Below, piece after piece: positions 13,882 through 20,773 of a DNA stretch of 20,773 nt. Origin of the DNA: an uncultured Collinsella sp. (GTDB lineage Bacteria; Actinomycetota; Coriobacteriia; Coriobacteriales; Coriobacteriaceae); the NCBI GenBank assembly GCA_934654835.1, contig CAKUGY010000023.1, positions 1 to 20,773 of the forward strand. Direction: 5' to 3'. Every line of letters begins with the position of its first letter. Within the stretch, counting starts at the first letter, position 1. Made by a program: the position numbers and the translations under genes. A model generated the notes under the pieces. The model had not been told where the DNA came from. It worked only from the letters and a program-made list of their open reading frames with translations, and made no database searches.

Positions 13882-15279
13882 ATGGAGCGTCCCTGCGCAT
13901 GGAAAAAGTACACGCCACAGCAGATCGAGGAGCTCGAGGAGCTTTGCCGCGGCTATAAGCAGTTTTTGAGCGAGAACAAGACCGAGCGCCTGTGCGTCAA
14001 GGCCGGCATCAAGATGGCCGAGGAGGCAGGTTACGTCGACCTGGAGGCCGTAATCGCCGAGGGCCGCGCGCTCAAGGCCGGCGATAAGGTGTACGCCGCC
14101 AACCACGGCAAGGACCTCATGCTTGTCAACCTGGGCACCGCACCGCTCGAGCAGGGCTTTAACATCCTGGGCGCCCACGTGGACTCGCCGCGCCTGGACC
14201 TCAAGCAGAACCCCGCCTTCGAGGCCGGCGACATGGCCTACCTCGACACGCACTACTACGGCGGCGTCAAGAGCTATCACTGGGTCGCCTCGCCGCTCGC
14301 GCTCGTGGGCGTCATCTGCAAAAAGGACGGCACCACCGTCGACATCAACATCGGCGATAAGGCAGACGACCCGGTCTTTACCATCTCCGACCTGCTGATC
14401 CACCTCTCGAGCGAGCAGATGGCCAAGCCCGCCAAGGACGCCGTTGACGCCGAGATCCTCGACGTCATCGTGGGCGGCCGCCCCGTCAAGTTTGACGAGG
14501 ACGACAAGGACGCCCCCAAGGAACCCGTCAAGCAGATGTTCCTGGACATCCTCAAGGAGCAGTACGACGTCGAGGAGGAGGACTTCCTCTCCGCCGAGAT
14601 CGAGGTCGTGCCCGCCGGCCCCGCCCGCGACATGGGCCTCGACCGCTCCATGATCTTGGGCTATGGCCACGACGACCGCGTGTGCGCCTATCCGTCCATG
14701 CTTGCCCAGATCGATATGGCCAGCGTTGAGCGCACGAGCATCACGCTCATCGTCGACAAGGAAGAGATAGGCTCCGTGGGCGCTACCGGCATGACGAGCC
14801 GCTTCTTCGAGAACACGGTCGCCGAGATCATGGCGCTTGCCGGCGAGGACAGCCCGCTGGCCCTGCGCCGCGCGCTCGCCCGCAGCCGTATGCTCTCCTC
14901 CGACGTGTCCGCCGGCTTTGACCCGGGCTACGCCAGCAAGTTCGAGACCAAGAACGCCGCCTTTATGGGTCGCGGCCTGTGCTTTAACAAATACACGGGC
15001 AGCCGCGGTAAGGGCGGTTCCAACGACGCCGACGCCGAGTACATGGCGCTCATCCGCGACATCATGGATAACGCCGGCGTGGACTTCCAGACCTGCGAGC
15101 TCGGTCGCGTCAACGCAGGTGGCGGCGGCACCATCGCCTACATCATGGCCGAGTACGGCATGAACGTCATCGACTCCGGCGTGGCAGTCCTGTCCATGCA
15201 CGCCCTGTGGGAGGTCGCCAACAAGGCCGACATCTACGAAGCCTACCGCGGCTACAAGGCCTTCCTCGAGCGCGCCTAA
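13882..15279 (+). CDS. M18 family aminopeptidase
   Basis: A cytosolic di-zinc exopeptidase that removes N-terminal residues, often acidic ones, from peptides. The 465-residue length fits bacterial M18 enzymes. Seen: GAHVDSPRLDLKQNP with metal ligand His99 and Asp101, THYYGGVKSYHW, the catalytic DKEEIGSVGATGM with its Glu pair, GRGLCFNKYTGSRGKGGSND, and the C-terminal DSGVAVLSMHALWE carrying the last metal-binding His. Start ATG 13882 has AAAGGAG 8 nt upstream. The reading frame is open far upstream on the antisense of polA, but those residues are not family-like. It is divergent from polA and followed by a long hairpin before yaaA. Exact peptide preference cannot be read from sequence. Confidence 0.93.
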   Translation: MERPCAWKKYTPQQIEELEELCRGYKQFLSENKTERLCVKAGIKMAEEAGYVDLEAVIAEGRALKAGDKVYAANHGKDLMLVNLGTAPLEQGFNILGAHVDSPRLDLKQNPAFEAGDMAYLDTHYYGGVKSYHWVASPLALVGVICKKDGTTVDINIGDKADDPVFTISDLLIHLSSEQMAKPAKDAVDAEILDVIVGGRPVKFDEDDKDAPKEPVKQMFLDILKEQYDVEEEDFLSAEIEVVPAGPARDMGLDRSMILGYGHDDRVCAYPSMLAQIDMASVERTSITLIVDKEEIGSVGATGMTSRFFENTVAEIMALAGEDSPLALRRALARSRMLSSDVSAGFDPGYASKFETKNAAFMGRGLCFNKYTGSRGKGGSNDADAEYMALIRDIMDNAGVDFQTCELGRVNAGGGGTIAYIMAEYGMNVIDSGVAVLSMHALWEVANKADIYEAYRGYKAFLERA

Positions 15280-15292
15280 CCAACCCCTCATC

Positions 15293-15367
15293 AGTTGCGG
15301 TGAAATAGTTCCTAAATTGCCCTTTAAACAGGCAAAACAAGAACCATTCCACCGCAACTTCTTTTTT
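15293..15367 (+). terminator. Long hairpin terminator between the M18 gene and yaaA
   Basis: Arms of about 29 nt (15293-15321 and 15331-15359), starting AGTTGCGGTG and ending CACCGCAACT, pair with scattered mismatches around a 9-nt loop. TTCTTTTTT follows immediately. The U-tract ends only 5 bp before the yaaA ribosome site, so the hairpin lies in the yaaA 5' region as well as ending the M18 transcript. Confidence 0.7.
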
Positions 15368-15382
15368 GGCATAGGAGACTCC

Positions 15383-16192
15383 ATGCTGCAGGTCATCATT
15401 TCGCCCGCCAAGCAGATGCGCGCGGCCCAAGATGCTTTTGAATGCTTGGGCATTCCGCCCTTTGCGCACGAGACGGCTCAGCTGCACCGCGCGCTGCTAG
15501 ATATCGAGCGAACTGAAGGCAGCGACGGTCTGCAGGCACTGTGGAACGTGAGCGACAAACTGCTGGGATCTTGTCTCGACACTCTGCATGAGTTTGAGCC
15601 CGTCCTGAAAAACGACGACCTCGACAATCCCGATATCGCCTGTAACGTCTCCCCCGCCGTTATGTCCTATCACGGCATTCAGTACCAAAGCATGGCGCCC
15701 GAGGTGATGGATTCCGCGCAGCTCGCATGGCTGCAAAGCCACCTGTGGATCCTCTCGGGCCTTTACGGATGCGTTCGCCCCTTTCATGCCGTCGAACCGT
15801 ATCGGCTGGAGATGGGCGCGAAGCTCGCTGTCGACGATGCCTGCGACCTCTATGCGTTTTGGGACGATAAGCTCGCACGGATTATCGCTCCGGCAGGCTC
15901 AAATACCACGATCGTCAACCTTGCCAGCGTGGAATACGCCAAAGCCGTTCTGCCCCACCTTGCCGCCGATGCCACGGTCGTCACATGCCTCTTTGGCGAA
16001 GGCGTCCGCAACGGCAAACCCATCCAACGCTCGACCGCCAGCAAAAAGGCGCGCGGCTCTATGGTGCGCTGGATGGCAGAAAACAAGCTCGAGGATGCAA
16101 GCGGGCTCACCGCGTTCGATGTCGGTTATCGTCACGCTCCCGAGCTTTCAAACAAAAACACCTTGGTCTTCCTGAACGAACAGACCTTGTAG
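15383..16192 (+). CDS. yaaA: Peroxide stress protein YaaA (DUF328/UPF0246)
   Basis: In E. coli YaaA lowers free intracellular iron during hydrogen peroxide stress and has been reported to bind DNA; the biochemical reaction is not settled. The 269-residue length is close to the E. coli 258. Hallmarks visible: IISPAKQM at the N-terminus, LSGLYGCVRPFHAVEPYRLEMG, YAFWDDKL, NLASVEY, KKARGSMVRWM and a final GYRH segment. The start at ATG 15383 has AGGAG 5 nt upstream. An in-frame ATG at 15317 lies inside the upstream hairpin and is rejected. A role against peroxide would suit an anaerobe meeting oxygen, but that is inference. Confidence 0.9.
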   Translation: MLQVIISPAKQMRAAQDAFECLGIPPFAHETAQLHRALLDIERTEGSDGLQALWNVSDKLLGSCLDTLHEFEPVLKNDDLDNPDIACNVSPAVMSYHGIQYQSMAPEVMDSAQLAWLQSHLWILSGLYGCVRPFHAVEPYRLEMGAKLAVDDACDLYAFWDDKLARIIAPAGSNTTIVNLASVEYAKAVLPHLAADATVVTCLFGEGVRNGKPIQRSTASKKARGSMVRWMAENKLEDASGLTAFDVGYRHAPELSNKNTLVFLNEQTL

Positions 16193-16232
16193 GCCCACCG
16201 CTACTTTTGAAGGCACTGCCTAAGCACGGCGT

Positions 16233-16748
16233 CTACTCCGCCAGGCCGTCGGCCTTGGCAATTTCGCTTGTCGAGCCATCTTGGTAGACGACCTTGACGT
16301 GCTCCACCTCGGACACCTTAACGCCCGACGGGGGCTCCAGACGCCATTCCGTCAGCGCGATATCCATCGTCGTGGGCACATCCCCTTGATCTTTGAGCGT
16401 CACCGTCAGCGTTTTGAGTGTCGCATCAAACTTCACGCGTTCGATTTCCTCGCCCGGAATAGACCCGCCGCTCAACTGCAGCTGCACAAACTCGTCGCGC
16501 GGATACCAATAATCGCCGGGAGCGGCGACCGTGTTGCCGCCAGCGACCTTCACCGTCATAATCGGCAGGCTGTCGTCGGCCTCAAACTCCCAGCCGGCTC
16601 CCCCGCGCCCGCCAAACGTCCAGATACAACAGGCGATCACCATCACGACAAGAATTGCGAAACCAATGGCGACCAGCCCATGGTGGGCGCGACCCTCCTC
16701 GGCCGTAACATCCCATTGCGTCTCTCGATATAAATGCTTGTCCTCCAT
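16233..16748 (-). CDS. Hypothetical single-pass membrane protein (171 aa)
   Basis: Not recognised. A short charged N-terminus (MEDKHLYRETQWDVTAEEGR) is followed by one membrane segment at about 24-45 (HGLVAIGFAILVVMVIACC) and a roughly 125-residue tail rich in beta-type sequence. This topology suggests either an uncleaved anchor with the tail outside or the reverse; flanking charges (acidic N side with one RAHH patch, GRGG after) do not settle it. Start ATG 16748 has GGAGG 5 nt upstream. The frame is open far upstream on the antisense of thiC, but that part is a shadow. It is divergent from the thiC riboswitch region and convergent with yaaA. Two adjacent Cys (40-41) at the membrane edge could be acylated, though there is no standard lipobox. 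Confidence 0.7.
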   Translation of the reverse strand: MEDKHLYRETQWDVTAEEGRAHHGLVAIGFAILVVMVIACCIWTFGGRGGAGWEFEADDSLPIMTVKVAGGNTVAAPGDYWYPRDEFVQLQLSGGSIPGEEIERVKFDATLKTLTVTLKDQGDVPTTMDIALTEWRLEPPSGVKVSEVEHVKVVYQDGSTSEIAKADGLAE

Positions 16749-16773
16749 GTTCGCCTCCCCACAGGCACGCTCG

Positions 16774-16804
16774 TTGGCCCAATCGTACCCATTCAGGCTA
16801 TACT
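16774..16804 (+). promoter_or_regulatory. Promoter of the thiC riboswitch transcript
   Basis: TATACT (16799-16804, five of six consensus) lies 15 bp before the aptamer. The -35 is TTGGCC (16774-16779) with a 19-bp spacer, or TGGCCC with 18. A start near 16811 would place the riboswitch at the very 5' end. Confidence 0.5.
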
Positions 16805-16819
16805 TGAGCCCATTACATA

Positions 16820-16916
16820 CACGGGGAGCTTGCAGGACAAGACGGCAGGCTGAGATTGGGCGCGCCCGCCCTGACCCGCAAACCTGATATGGGTAATGCC
16901 AACGAAGGGAGCCGTG
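16820..16916 (+). ncRNA. TPP (THI element) riboswitch
   Basis: The conserved aptamer parts appear in order: CACGGGGAGC closing stem, GGCTGAGA (CTGAGA 16850-16855), a GC hairpin, ACCTGAT (16882-16888), GGGTAATGCC (16891-16900), GAAGGGA (16904-16910) and the closing CCGTG (16912-16916). It senses thiamine pyrophosphate. No terminator lies between it and thiC. The AAGGGAG that serves as the thiC ribosome site is part of the conserved 3' aptamer strand, so TPP binding should directly hide the ribosome site. Confidence 0.95.
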
Positions 16917-16919
16917 CCA

Positions 16920-18254
16920 ATGAGCACACAGACCGAGTCCAAGCTCGTCACGCAAATCGACTTCGCCCGCGCCGGGCAAATCACACCGCAGATGAAAGAG
17001 GTCGCCGAGCGCGAGCATCGCGACCCCGAGTACATCCGCGAGCGCGTGGCCGACGGCCGCATCGCCATTCCCGCCAATATCGTGCATATCAAAAAGGGCA
17101 TGCGCGCCTTTGGCGTCGGTGAGGGTCTGTCCACCAAGGTCAATGTGAACCTGGGTATCTCGGGCGACAAGGCCGATGCCGCCGAGGAGTGGAAGAAGGT
17201 CAAGATCGCCGAGGACTTTGGCGCCGACGCCATCATGGACCTCTCCAACTCGGGCAAGACGCGCCAGTTCCGCCAGCAGCTTATCGACGAGACGCCGCTC
17301 ATGGTGGGCACCGTCCCCATGTACGACGCCATCGGTTATATGGAAAAGCCGCTGGTCAAGCTGACCAAGGACGACCTGCTCGAGGTCGTGCGCGCGCATG
17401 CCGAGGATGGCGTGGACTTTATGACCATCCACTGCGGCATCAACAAGTCGGTCATCAAGACCTTTAAGGAGACCGGCCGCCTTATGAACATCGTCAGCCG
17501 CGGCGGCTCGCTGCTGTTTGGCTGGATGGAAGTCACCGGTAACGAGAACCCCTTCTACGAGTTCTACGACGAGGTGCTCGAGATCTGCCACGAATACGAC
17601 GTGACGATCTCGCTCGGCGACTCCTGCCGCCCGGGCTGCCTCTACGACTCCAACGATGCCACCGAGACCGCCGAGATGATCGAGCTGGGCAAGCTGTGCA
17701 AGCGCGCTTGGGCTGCCGGCGTCCAGGTCATGGTCGAGGGCCCGGGTCACATGGCGCTCGACGAGATTGCCGCCAATATGAAGCTGCAGAAGCGTCTGTG
17801 CCACAACGCCCCGTTCTATGTGCTCGGGCCGCTGGTGACCGATATCGGCGTGGGCTACGACCACATCACCGCCGCCATTGGTGGCGCCATCTCCGCCAGC
17901 TCCGGCGCCGACTTCCTGTGCTACGTGACGCCGGCCGAGCACCTGTGCCTGCCCAACGCCCAGGACGTGCTCGATGGCCTCATGGCCACCAAGATCGCCG
18001 CACACGCCGCCGACATCGCCAAGAAGGTGCCGCACGCCCGCGATCTGGACGACAGGATGGGCCAGGCGCGCCGCAAGCTCGACTGGGACGCTATGTGGAA
18101 ATGCGCCCTCGACCCGGTCACCGGCAAGAAGCGCTACGAGGAGTCCCCTGCCGCCACCGAGGGCACCTGCACCATGTGTGGCAAGATGTGCGCCGTCCGC
18201 ACCGTCAACAAGGTGTTCGAGGGCACGACGATCGATCTTGGCATGGAGGACTAG
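16920..18254 (+). CDS. thiC: Phosphomethylpyrimidine synthase ThiC
   Basis: A radical SAM enzyme turning aminoimidazole ribotide into HMP phosphate, the pyrimidine half of thiamine. The 444 residues belong to the shorter ThiC branch common in anaerobes, lacking the long N-terminal domain of the E. coli enzyme. Seen: MDLSNSGKTRQFRQ, TVPMYDAIGY, DFMTIHCGIN, SLGDSCRPGC, MVEGPGHM, NAPFYVLGPLVTDIG, and a C-terminal cluster motif CTMCGKMC (Cys417, Cys420, Cys424). This spacing, CX2CX3C, is one residue shorter than the CX2CX4C of the longer forms; I believe it is usual for the short branch. The start ATG 16920 follows AAGGGAG by 8 nt, inside the riboswitch. thiD lies 180 bp downstream on the same strand. 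Confidence 0.97.
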   Translation: MSTQTESKLVTQIDFARAGQITPQMKEVAEREHRDPEYIRERVADGRIAIPANIVHIKKGMRAFGVGEGLSTKVNVNLGISGDKADAAEEWKKVKIAEDFGADAIMDLSNSGKTRQFRQQLIDETPLMVGTVPMYDAIGYMEKPLVKLTKDDLLEVVRAHAEDGVDFMTIHCGINKSVIKTFKETGRLMNIVSRGGSLLFGWMEVTGNENPFYEFYDEVLEICHEYDVTISLGDSCRPGCLYDSNDATETAEMIELGKLCKRAWAAGVQVMVEGPGHMALDEIAANMKLQKRLCHNAPFYVLGPLVTDIGVGYDHITAAIGGAISASSGADFLCYVTPAEHLCLPNAQDVLDGLMATKIAAHAADIAKKVPHARDLDDRMGQARRKLDWDAMWKCALDPVTGKKRYEESPAATEGTCTMCGKMCAVRTVNKVFEGTTIDLGMED

Positions 18255-18347
18255 TTTTTCGCTGCGATCGTTTTAGCAGCGAGTTGGCGCCCGTCAATTG
18301 TTGACGTGTGAACATTTGCTTACATTTGCGTAAAGATTGCATCGCCC

Positions 18348-18377
18348 GCCCGGGTTCGACATAGAGTCGGCCCGGGC
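18348..18377 (+). terminator. Hairpin between thiC and thiD
   Basis: GCCCGGG (18348-18354) pairs with CCCGGGC (18371-18377), with CGAC/GTCG (18357-18360, 18366-18369) inside and a 5-nt loop. ATCTTTAT follows. It may end the thiC transcript, at least partly. A smaller hairpin, CGTCAA-TTG-TTGACG (18292-18306), lies upstream. Confidence 0.5.
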
Positions 18378-18382
18378 ATCTT

Positions 18383-18388
18383 TATAAT
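18383..18388 (+). promoter_or_regulatory. Possible -10 box of thiD
   Basis: A perfect TATAAT lies 5 bp after the thiC-thiD hairpin and 46 bp before the thiD start. The matching -35 position falls inside the hairpin and is a poor match, so this needs an activator or is fortuitous. Confidence 0.3.
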
Positions 18389-18434
18389 GCTGGCTTAAAG
18401 ACCCATTTGAATCCGACCGAACAAGGGAGCGAAC

Positions 18435-19265
18435 ATGGATCGTAGTAGGGTTCCTGCCGTTCTATCCATCGCGGGATCTGACTCCAGCGGTGGTGCCGGC
18501 ATTCAGGCCGACATCAAGACCATCACGGCACATCGTCTGTATGCCGAGACGGCCATTACCGCCATCACCGCACAGAACACCCTTGGCGTTACCGCCGTAC
18601 AGAACATCTCCCCCGATATTGTCGCTGCACAGATCGATGCCGTCTTTGACGACATCCGCCCCAGCGCCGTCAAGATCGGCATGGTTTCGTCTGCCGAAAT
18701 TATCGAAGTCATCGCTGAGCGCCTGAGCGCCTGGGACGCAACGAACGTGGTCGTCGATCCCGTCATGGTCGCCACCTCGGGCGCGCGTCTGATTGCCGAG
18801 GATGCTTCCGAAGCACTCACCCGCCGCCTATTCCCGTTGGCGACGGTCATCACGCCCAACATTCCCGAGGCCATGGCGCTGCTCGACTATGAAGTCGATT
18901 CCGAGCGCACGCAGCAAAATGCCGCCATGCTCCTCACCCGCCGCTTTGGCTGTGCGGCCCTCGTTAAGGGTGGGCATTTTGTCAATGAGGCCAACGATGT
19001 ACTGGCCGAGCCCGCGCCGCTCGATGACGAGGGCAACCACTTGGGCGACCCGCTCACCACATGGTTCCGTCACAAGCGCATCGAGACCAGCAACACGCAC
19101 GGCACCGGCTGCACGCTCTCGTCCGCTATCGCCTGCGCGCTGGCGCAGGGCATGGAACTTGCCGATGCCGTCAATGCCGGCAAGGCCTACCTAACAGGCG
19201 CCCTCGCCGCCGGTTTTGACATGGGCAAAGGCTCCGGCCCCGTCAACCACATGTGGCAGTATTAA
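18435..19265 (+). CDS. thiD: Hydroxymethylpyrimidine / phosphomethylpyrimidine kinase
   Basis: Phosphorylates HMP and HMP-P to HMP-PP, using the ThiC product, for coupling to the thiazole half of thiamine. The 276 residues fit a single-domain ThiD of the ribokinase fold. Seen: SIAGSDSSGGAGIQADIKT at 11-29, the HMP-binding AITAITAQNTLGV, KIGMV, VVDPVMVATSG, TPNIPEA, LVKGGH, and the anion-hole motif THGTGCTLSSA with the catalytic-type GTGC. The start ATG has AGGGAG about 6 nt upstream. No fused ThiE domain is present. It follows thiC on the same strand, but a hairpin and a TATAAT box in the 180-bp gap suggest partly separate expression. A palindromic repeat follows its stop. Confidence 0.95.
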   Translation: MDRSRVPAVLSIAGSDSSGGAGIQADIKTITAHRLYAETAITAITAQNTLGVTAVQNISPDIVAAQIDAVFDDIRPSAVKIGMVSSAEIIEVIAERLSAWDATNVVVDPVMVATSGARLIAEDASEALTRRLFPLATVITPNIPEAMALLDYEVDSERTQQNAAMLLTRRFGCAALVKGGHFVNEANDVLAEPAPLDDEGNHLGDPLTTWFRHKRIETSNTHGTGCTLSSAIACALAQGMELADAVNAGKAYLTGALAAGFDMGKGSGPVNHMWQY

Positions 19266-19277
19266 GATTCGCAGCCC

Positions 19278-19318
19278 AAAACCACCACAAAGGGGACAGG
19301 CACCTTTGTGGTGGTTTT
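19278..19318. repeat. 41-bp palindromic repeat, copy 1
   Basis: AAAACCACCACAAAG, loop GGGACAGGCAC, then CTTTGTGGTGGTTTT: a perfect 15-bp stem. It is the exact reverse complement of copy 2 (19973-20013). It lies 12 bp after the thiD stop and may double as a terminator for thiD and for the convergent pentapeptide gene. The core GTGCCTGTCCCC (minus strand) recalls REP-like palindromes linked to Y1 (IS200-type) transposases in other bacteria, from memory. Confidence 0.85.
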
Positions 19319-19330
19319 CCCTATTGACGT

Positions 19331-19942
19331 CTAGTCGTCAGCAAGTTGAATGCCCAACAAACCCGACAACGCCAGCGCCTGCTCGGCGTTGACCGTCAGG
19401 CCCCGCAGCTCACGGTAGTCGCCCGAAACAACGGGCGCCGTAAATGTGCAGCGCGATACATCCACGCCGGAAAGCGGCGTCTTAAACACATCGACGCGCG
19501 TCAGGTCGCAACCGTCCAAGCGCAGCTGCCCCAGCTTAGCGCCCTGGAGTGCCGCCTCGGTCATGCGCGTATCGCGCGCCGCCATGGGGCCGATGCGCCC
19601 TTCCGAAAGATTCGCGTAGCTCAGGTCGCACGATGTAAACGAAACGCTCGACAGGCACGCCTTGAGTAAGTTGAGCCCCGGTGCGGAGCAATCAACGAAG
19701 TCGCAGCGGTTGAGCCAACAGCCTTCCATATTGCAGCGGATAAAGCGGCAACCGCGAAACACGACATCGCGAAAGGTCGAGCCGCTCCAGTCCACACCGT
19801 CAAACACGCAAGACCGGAATACAACGCCATCGAAGGTTGCGCCGTTCGCCACGTCGTAGGCAAGATCCAAATCCTCAAAAGCGGTATTCGAGACGAGCTC
19901 ATCACCCTCGACAAACAGGTCAATAAGCTCGTCCATACCCAT
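19331..19942 (-). CDS. Pentapeptide-repeat protein
   Basis: About 203 residues. From residue 15 onward the sequence follows the A(D/N)LXX-type pentapeptide pattern with Phe, Leu or Cys every fifth position: FDGVVFRSCVFDGVDWSG, FRDVVFRGCRF, CNMEGCWLNRCDF, CDLSYANLSEG, LRLDGCDLTRVDV. Such proteins fold as a right-handed square beta-helix. Some (Qnr, MfpA) mimic DNA and bind gyrase, but most have no known role. The C-terminal 35 residues, ending ALALSGLLGIQLADD, are outside the repeat. The start is unsure: ATG 19942 or 19936, neither with a good ribosome site. The frame is open further upstream through the palindromic repeat, which I reject. It lies downstream of the SGNH hydrolase gene on the same strand, with the repeat copy 2 between them. 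Confidence 0.8.
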   Translation of the reverse strand: MGMDELIDLFVEGDELVSNTAFEDLDLAYDVANGATFDGVVFRSCVFDGVDWSGSTFRDVVFRGCRFIRCNMEGCWLNRCDFVDCSAPGLNLLKACLSSVSFTSCDLSYANLSEGRIGPMAARDTRMTEAALQGAKLGQLRLDGCDLTRVDVFKTPLSGVDVSRCTFTAPVVSGDYRELRGLTVNAEQALALSGLLGIQLADD

Positions 19943-19972
19943 GTGACAGCCGAGCCGTTCGCTAACGCGGGC

Positions 19973-20013
19973 AAAACCACCACAAAGGTGCCTGTCCCCT
20001 TTGTGGTGGTTTT
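19973..20013. repeat. 41-bp palindromic repeat, copy 2 (inverted relative to copy 1)
   Basis: The same 15-bp stem as copy 1, with loop GTGCCTGTCCC. It lies between the SGNH hydrolase stop (8 bp away) and the pentapeptide gene start. Together the two copies bracket the pentapeptide gene. Confidence 0.85.
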
Positions 20014-20021
20014 GAGTCGCG

Positions 20022-20681
20022 CTACTCACCGAGCATCTCTTGGAGTTTGGCCGCCACGGCATGACCCAAGTTCTCGTGGCTTTCGGGCGTCATGTGCAGA
20101 TAATCGATATCGCCCGCCTCGGCAAAGTCGGCGGCATTCAAGAAGTCGCAACCAAACTGCTCGGCCACATGCGCGTAGTACTCGGCAAAATGCTCGGACG
20201 CCTCGACGGAGCGCTCATCAAAGTCGGTCATATACACATCGGCAATCTGCGGCTTGATCTTGATAGGAGCCATCAGCAGAATGCGCGGACACGGCGCGGC
20301 GTCGGTCCAGGGAAACGCGCGCACGGCACGAATCAGCGCCATGGCGCCACGGGCGATATCGGAGGCCGTCACGTTAAAGACCGTCTTACAGTCGTTGGTG
20401 CCCAGCATGATCACAATGGCATCCAGCGGCTTATGGGCCTCGAGCAGCATCGGCAGCGCGCGAATGCCGTTGAGGTTGGTGTCCAGATGGCACATATCGT
20501 CACGCACCGTCGTGCGGCCGTTGAGGCCCTCCTCAATCACATGCCAGCCTTCGCCCAAGTCACGCTGCGCCACGCCGCACCAGCGCACATCCTGCGTATA
20601 GCGCACCGCAGTGCCATCGCGCATACCAGCCGGATCATAGCCATAGGTATTGCTATCGCCAAAGCACAGAACATTTTTCAT
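20022..20681 (-). CDS. SGNH/GDSL-type hydrolase (esterase-like)
   Basis: A 219-residue lipase/esterase-fold protein. The four SGNH blocks are present: GDSN with nucleophile Ser10 (block I), a Gly-Asn pair in EGLNGRTT (blocks II-like), MLGTNDCK (block III, Asn) and DYLHMTPESH (block V, Asp and His of the catalytic triad). There is no signal peptide, so it acts in the cytosol, perhaps on acetylated sugars or acyl esters; relatives include arylesterases and carbohydrate acetyl-esterases. The start ATG 20681 has GAGGG 7 nt upstream; an in-frame ATG at 20699 lies before that ribosome site. It probably heads a two-gene unit with the pentapeptide gene, interrupted by a palindromic repeat. Confidence 0.9.
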   Translation of the reverse strand: MKNVLCFGDSNTYGYDPAGMRDGTAVRYTQDVRWCGVAQRDLGEGWHVIEEGLNGRTTVRDDMCHLDTNLNGIRALPMLLEAHKPLDAIVIMLGTNDCKTVFNVTASDIARGAMALIRAVRAFPWTDAAPCPRILLMAPIKIKPQIADVYMTDFDERSVEASEHFAEYYAHVAEQFGCDFLNAADFAEAGDIDYLHMTPESHENLGHAVAAKLQEMLGE

Positions 20682-20703
20682 CGTAAGTCCCTCGTTCAAT
20701 CAG

Positions 20704-20726
20704 AACCACCCTTAAAAAGGGTGGTT
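20704..20726. terminator. Short hairpin upstream of the SGNH gene
   Basis: AACCACCCTT (20704-20713) pairs with AAGGGTGGTT (20717-20726) around AAA, a perfect 10-bp stem. It probably ends a gene lying beyond the right edge. The remaining 47 bases to the end hold a GGGTATAACCC palindrome and GC-rich sequence but no gene. Confidence 0.5.
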
Positions 20727-20773
20727 TGCTCTTAGGGTATAACCCACGGGCCCCGGGCTCGCGTCTAAAGGCG

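Noticed and set aside
13846..15453. Minus-strand frame of 535 codons
   Set aside because: Antisense to the M18 aminopeptidase, whose motifs are unmistakable on the plus strand.
16749..18035. N-terminal 429 codons of the minus-strand frame that ends in the membrane protein
   Set aside because: This part is antisense to thiC and the riboswitch; the ribosome site and hydrophobic segment support a start at 16748.

Overview
The window looks like chromosomal DNA from a high-GC, anaerobic actinobacterium. My best guess is the Coriobacteriia, close to Collinsella. That is an inference from gene content and style: an actinobacterial-type S1 start, many AAAGG-type ribosome sites, a short anaerobe-type ThiC, a CyuA-family cysteine desulfidase, and many GC-rich palindromes between genes. 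It is not based on a database match. Almost everything is housekeeping or biosynthetic; there is no phage, plasmid, IS transposase, tRNA, rRNA or CRISPR array that I can see.

Layout, left to right. (1) 1-4.5 kb: the 5' end of rpsA (minus), a HAD phosphatase (plus), a CyuA-like iron-sulfur cysteine desulfidase (minus), rpiB (plus) and ndk (minus), separated by strong hairpin terminators. (2) 4.8-8.45 kb: an arginine block on the minus strand, argG then argH, making arginine from citrulline and aspartate. Upstream of argG lies a previously unlisted 24-codon reading frame with a strong ribosome site. Its last ten codons include six for Arg, and its final Arg codons form one arm of a hairpin followed by five U residues: a textbook attenuator layout for arginine. 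A 56-codon small ORF and a second short Arg-containing frame lie between argG and argH. (3) 8.6-10.8 kb: a Cof-type HAD phosphatase, a 126-bp compound palindrome, and an orphan AAA-type ATPase preceded by a 9-bp tandem repeat array. (4) 10.9-16.2 kb: polA, an M18 aminopeptidase and yaaA. (5) 16.2-19.3 kb: a small membrane-anchored protein (minus), then a TPP riboswitch, thiC and thiD, which make the pyrimidine half of thiamine. (6) 19.3-20.7 kb: a pentapeptide-repeat protein and an SGNH/GDSL hydrolase on the minus strand, with two identical 41-bp palindromes in opposite orientation bracketing the pentapeptide gene.

The most interesting candidate is the arginine leader peptide and terminator upstream of argG (8184-8454). 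Next come the dispersed palindromic elements (1695-1792, 9433-9558 and the 19278/19973 pair), which look like members of genome-wide repeat families, and the 9-bp repeat array that appears to supply the promoter of the AAA ATPase. Coordinates were worked out by hand from the sequence. No similarity search or folding program was run.
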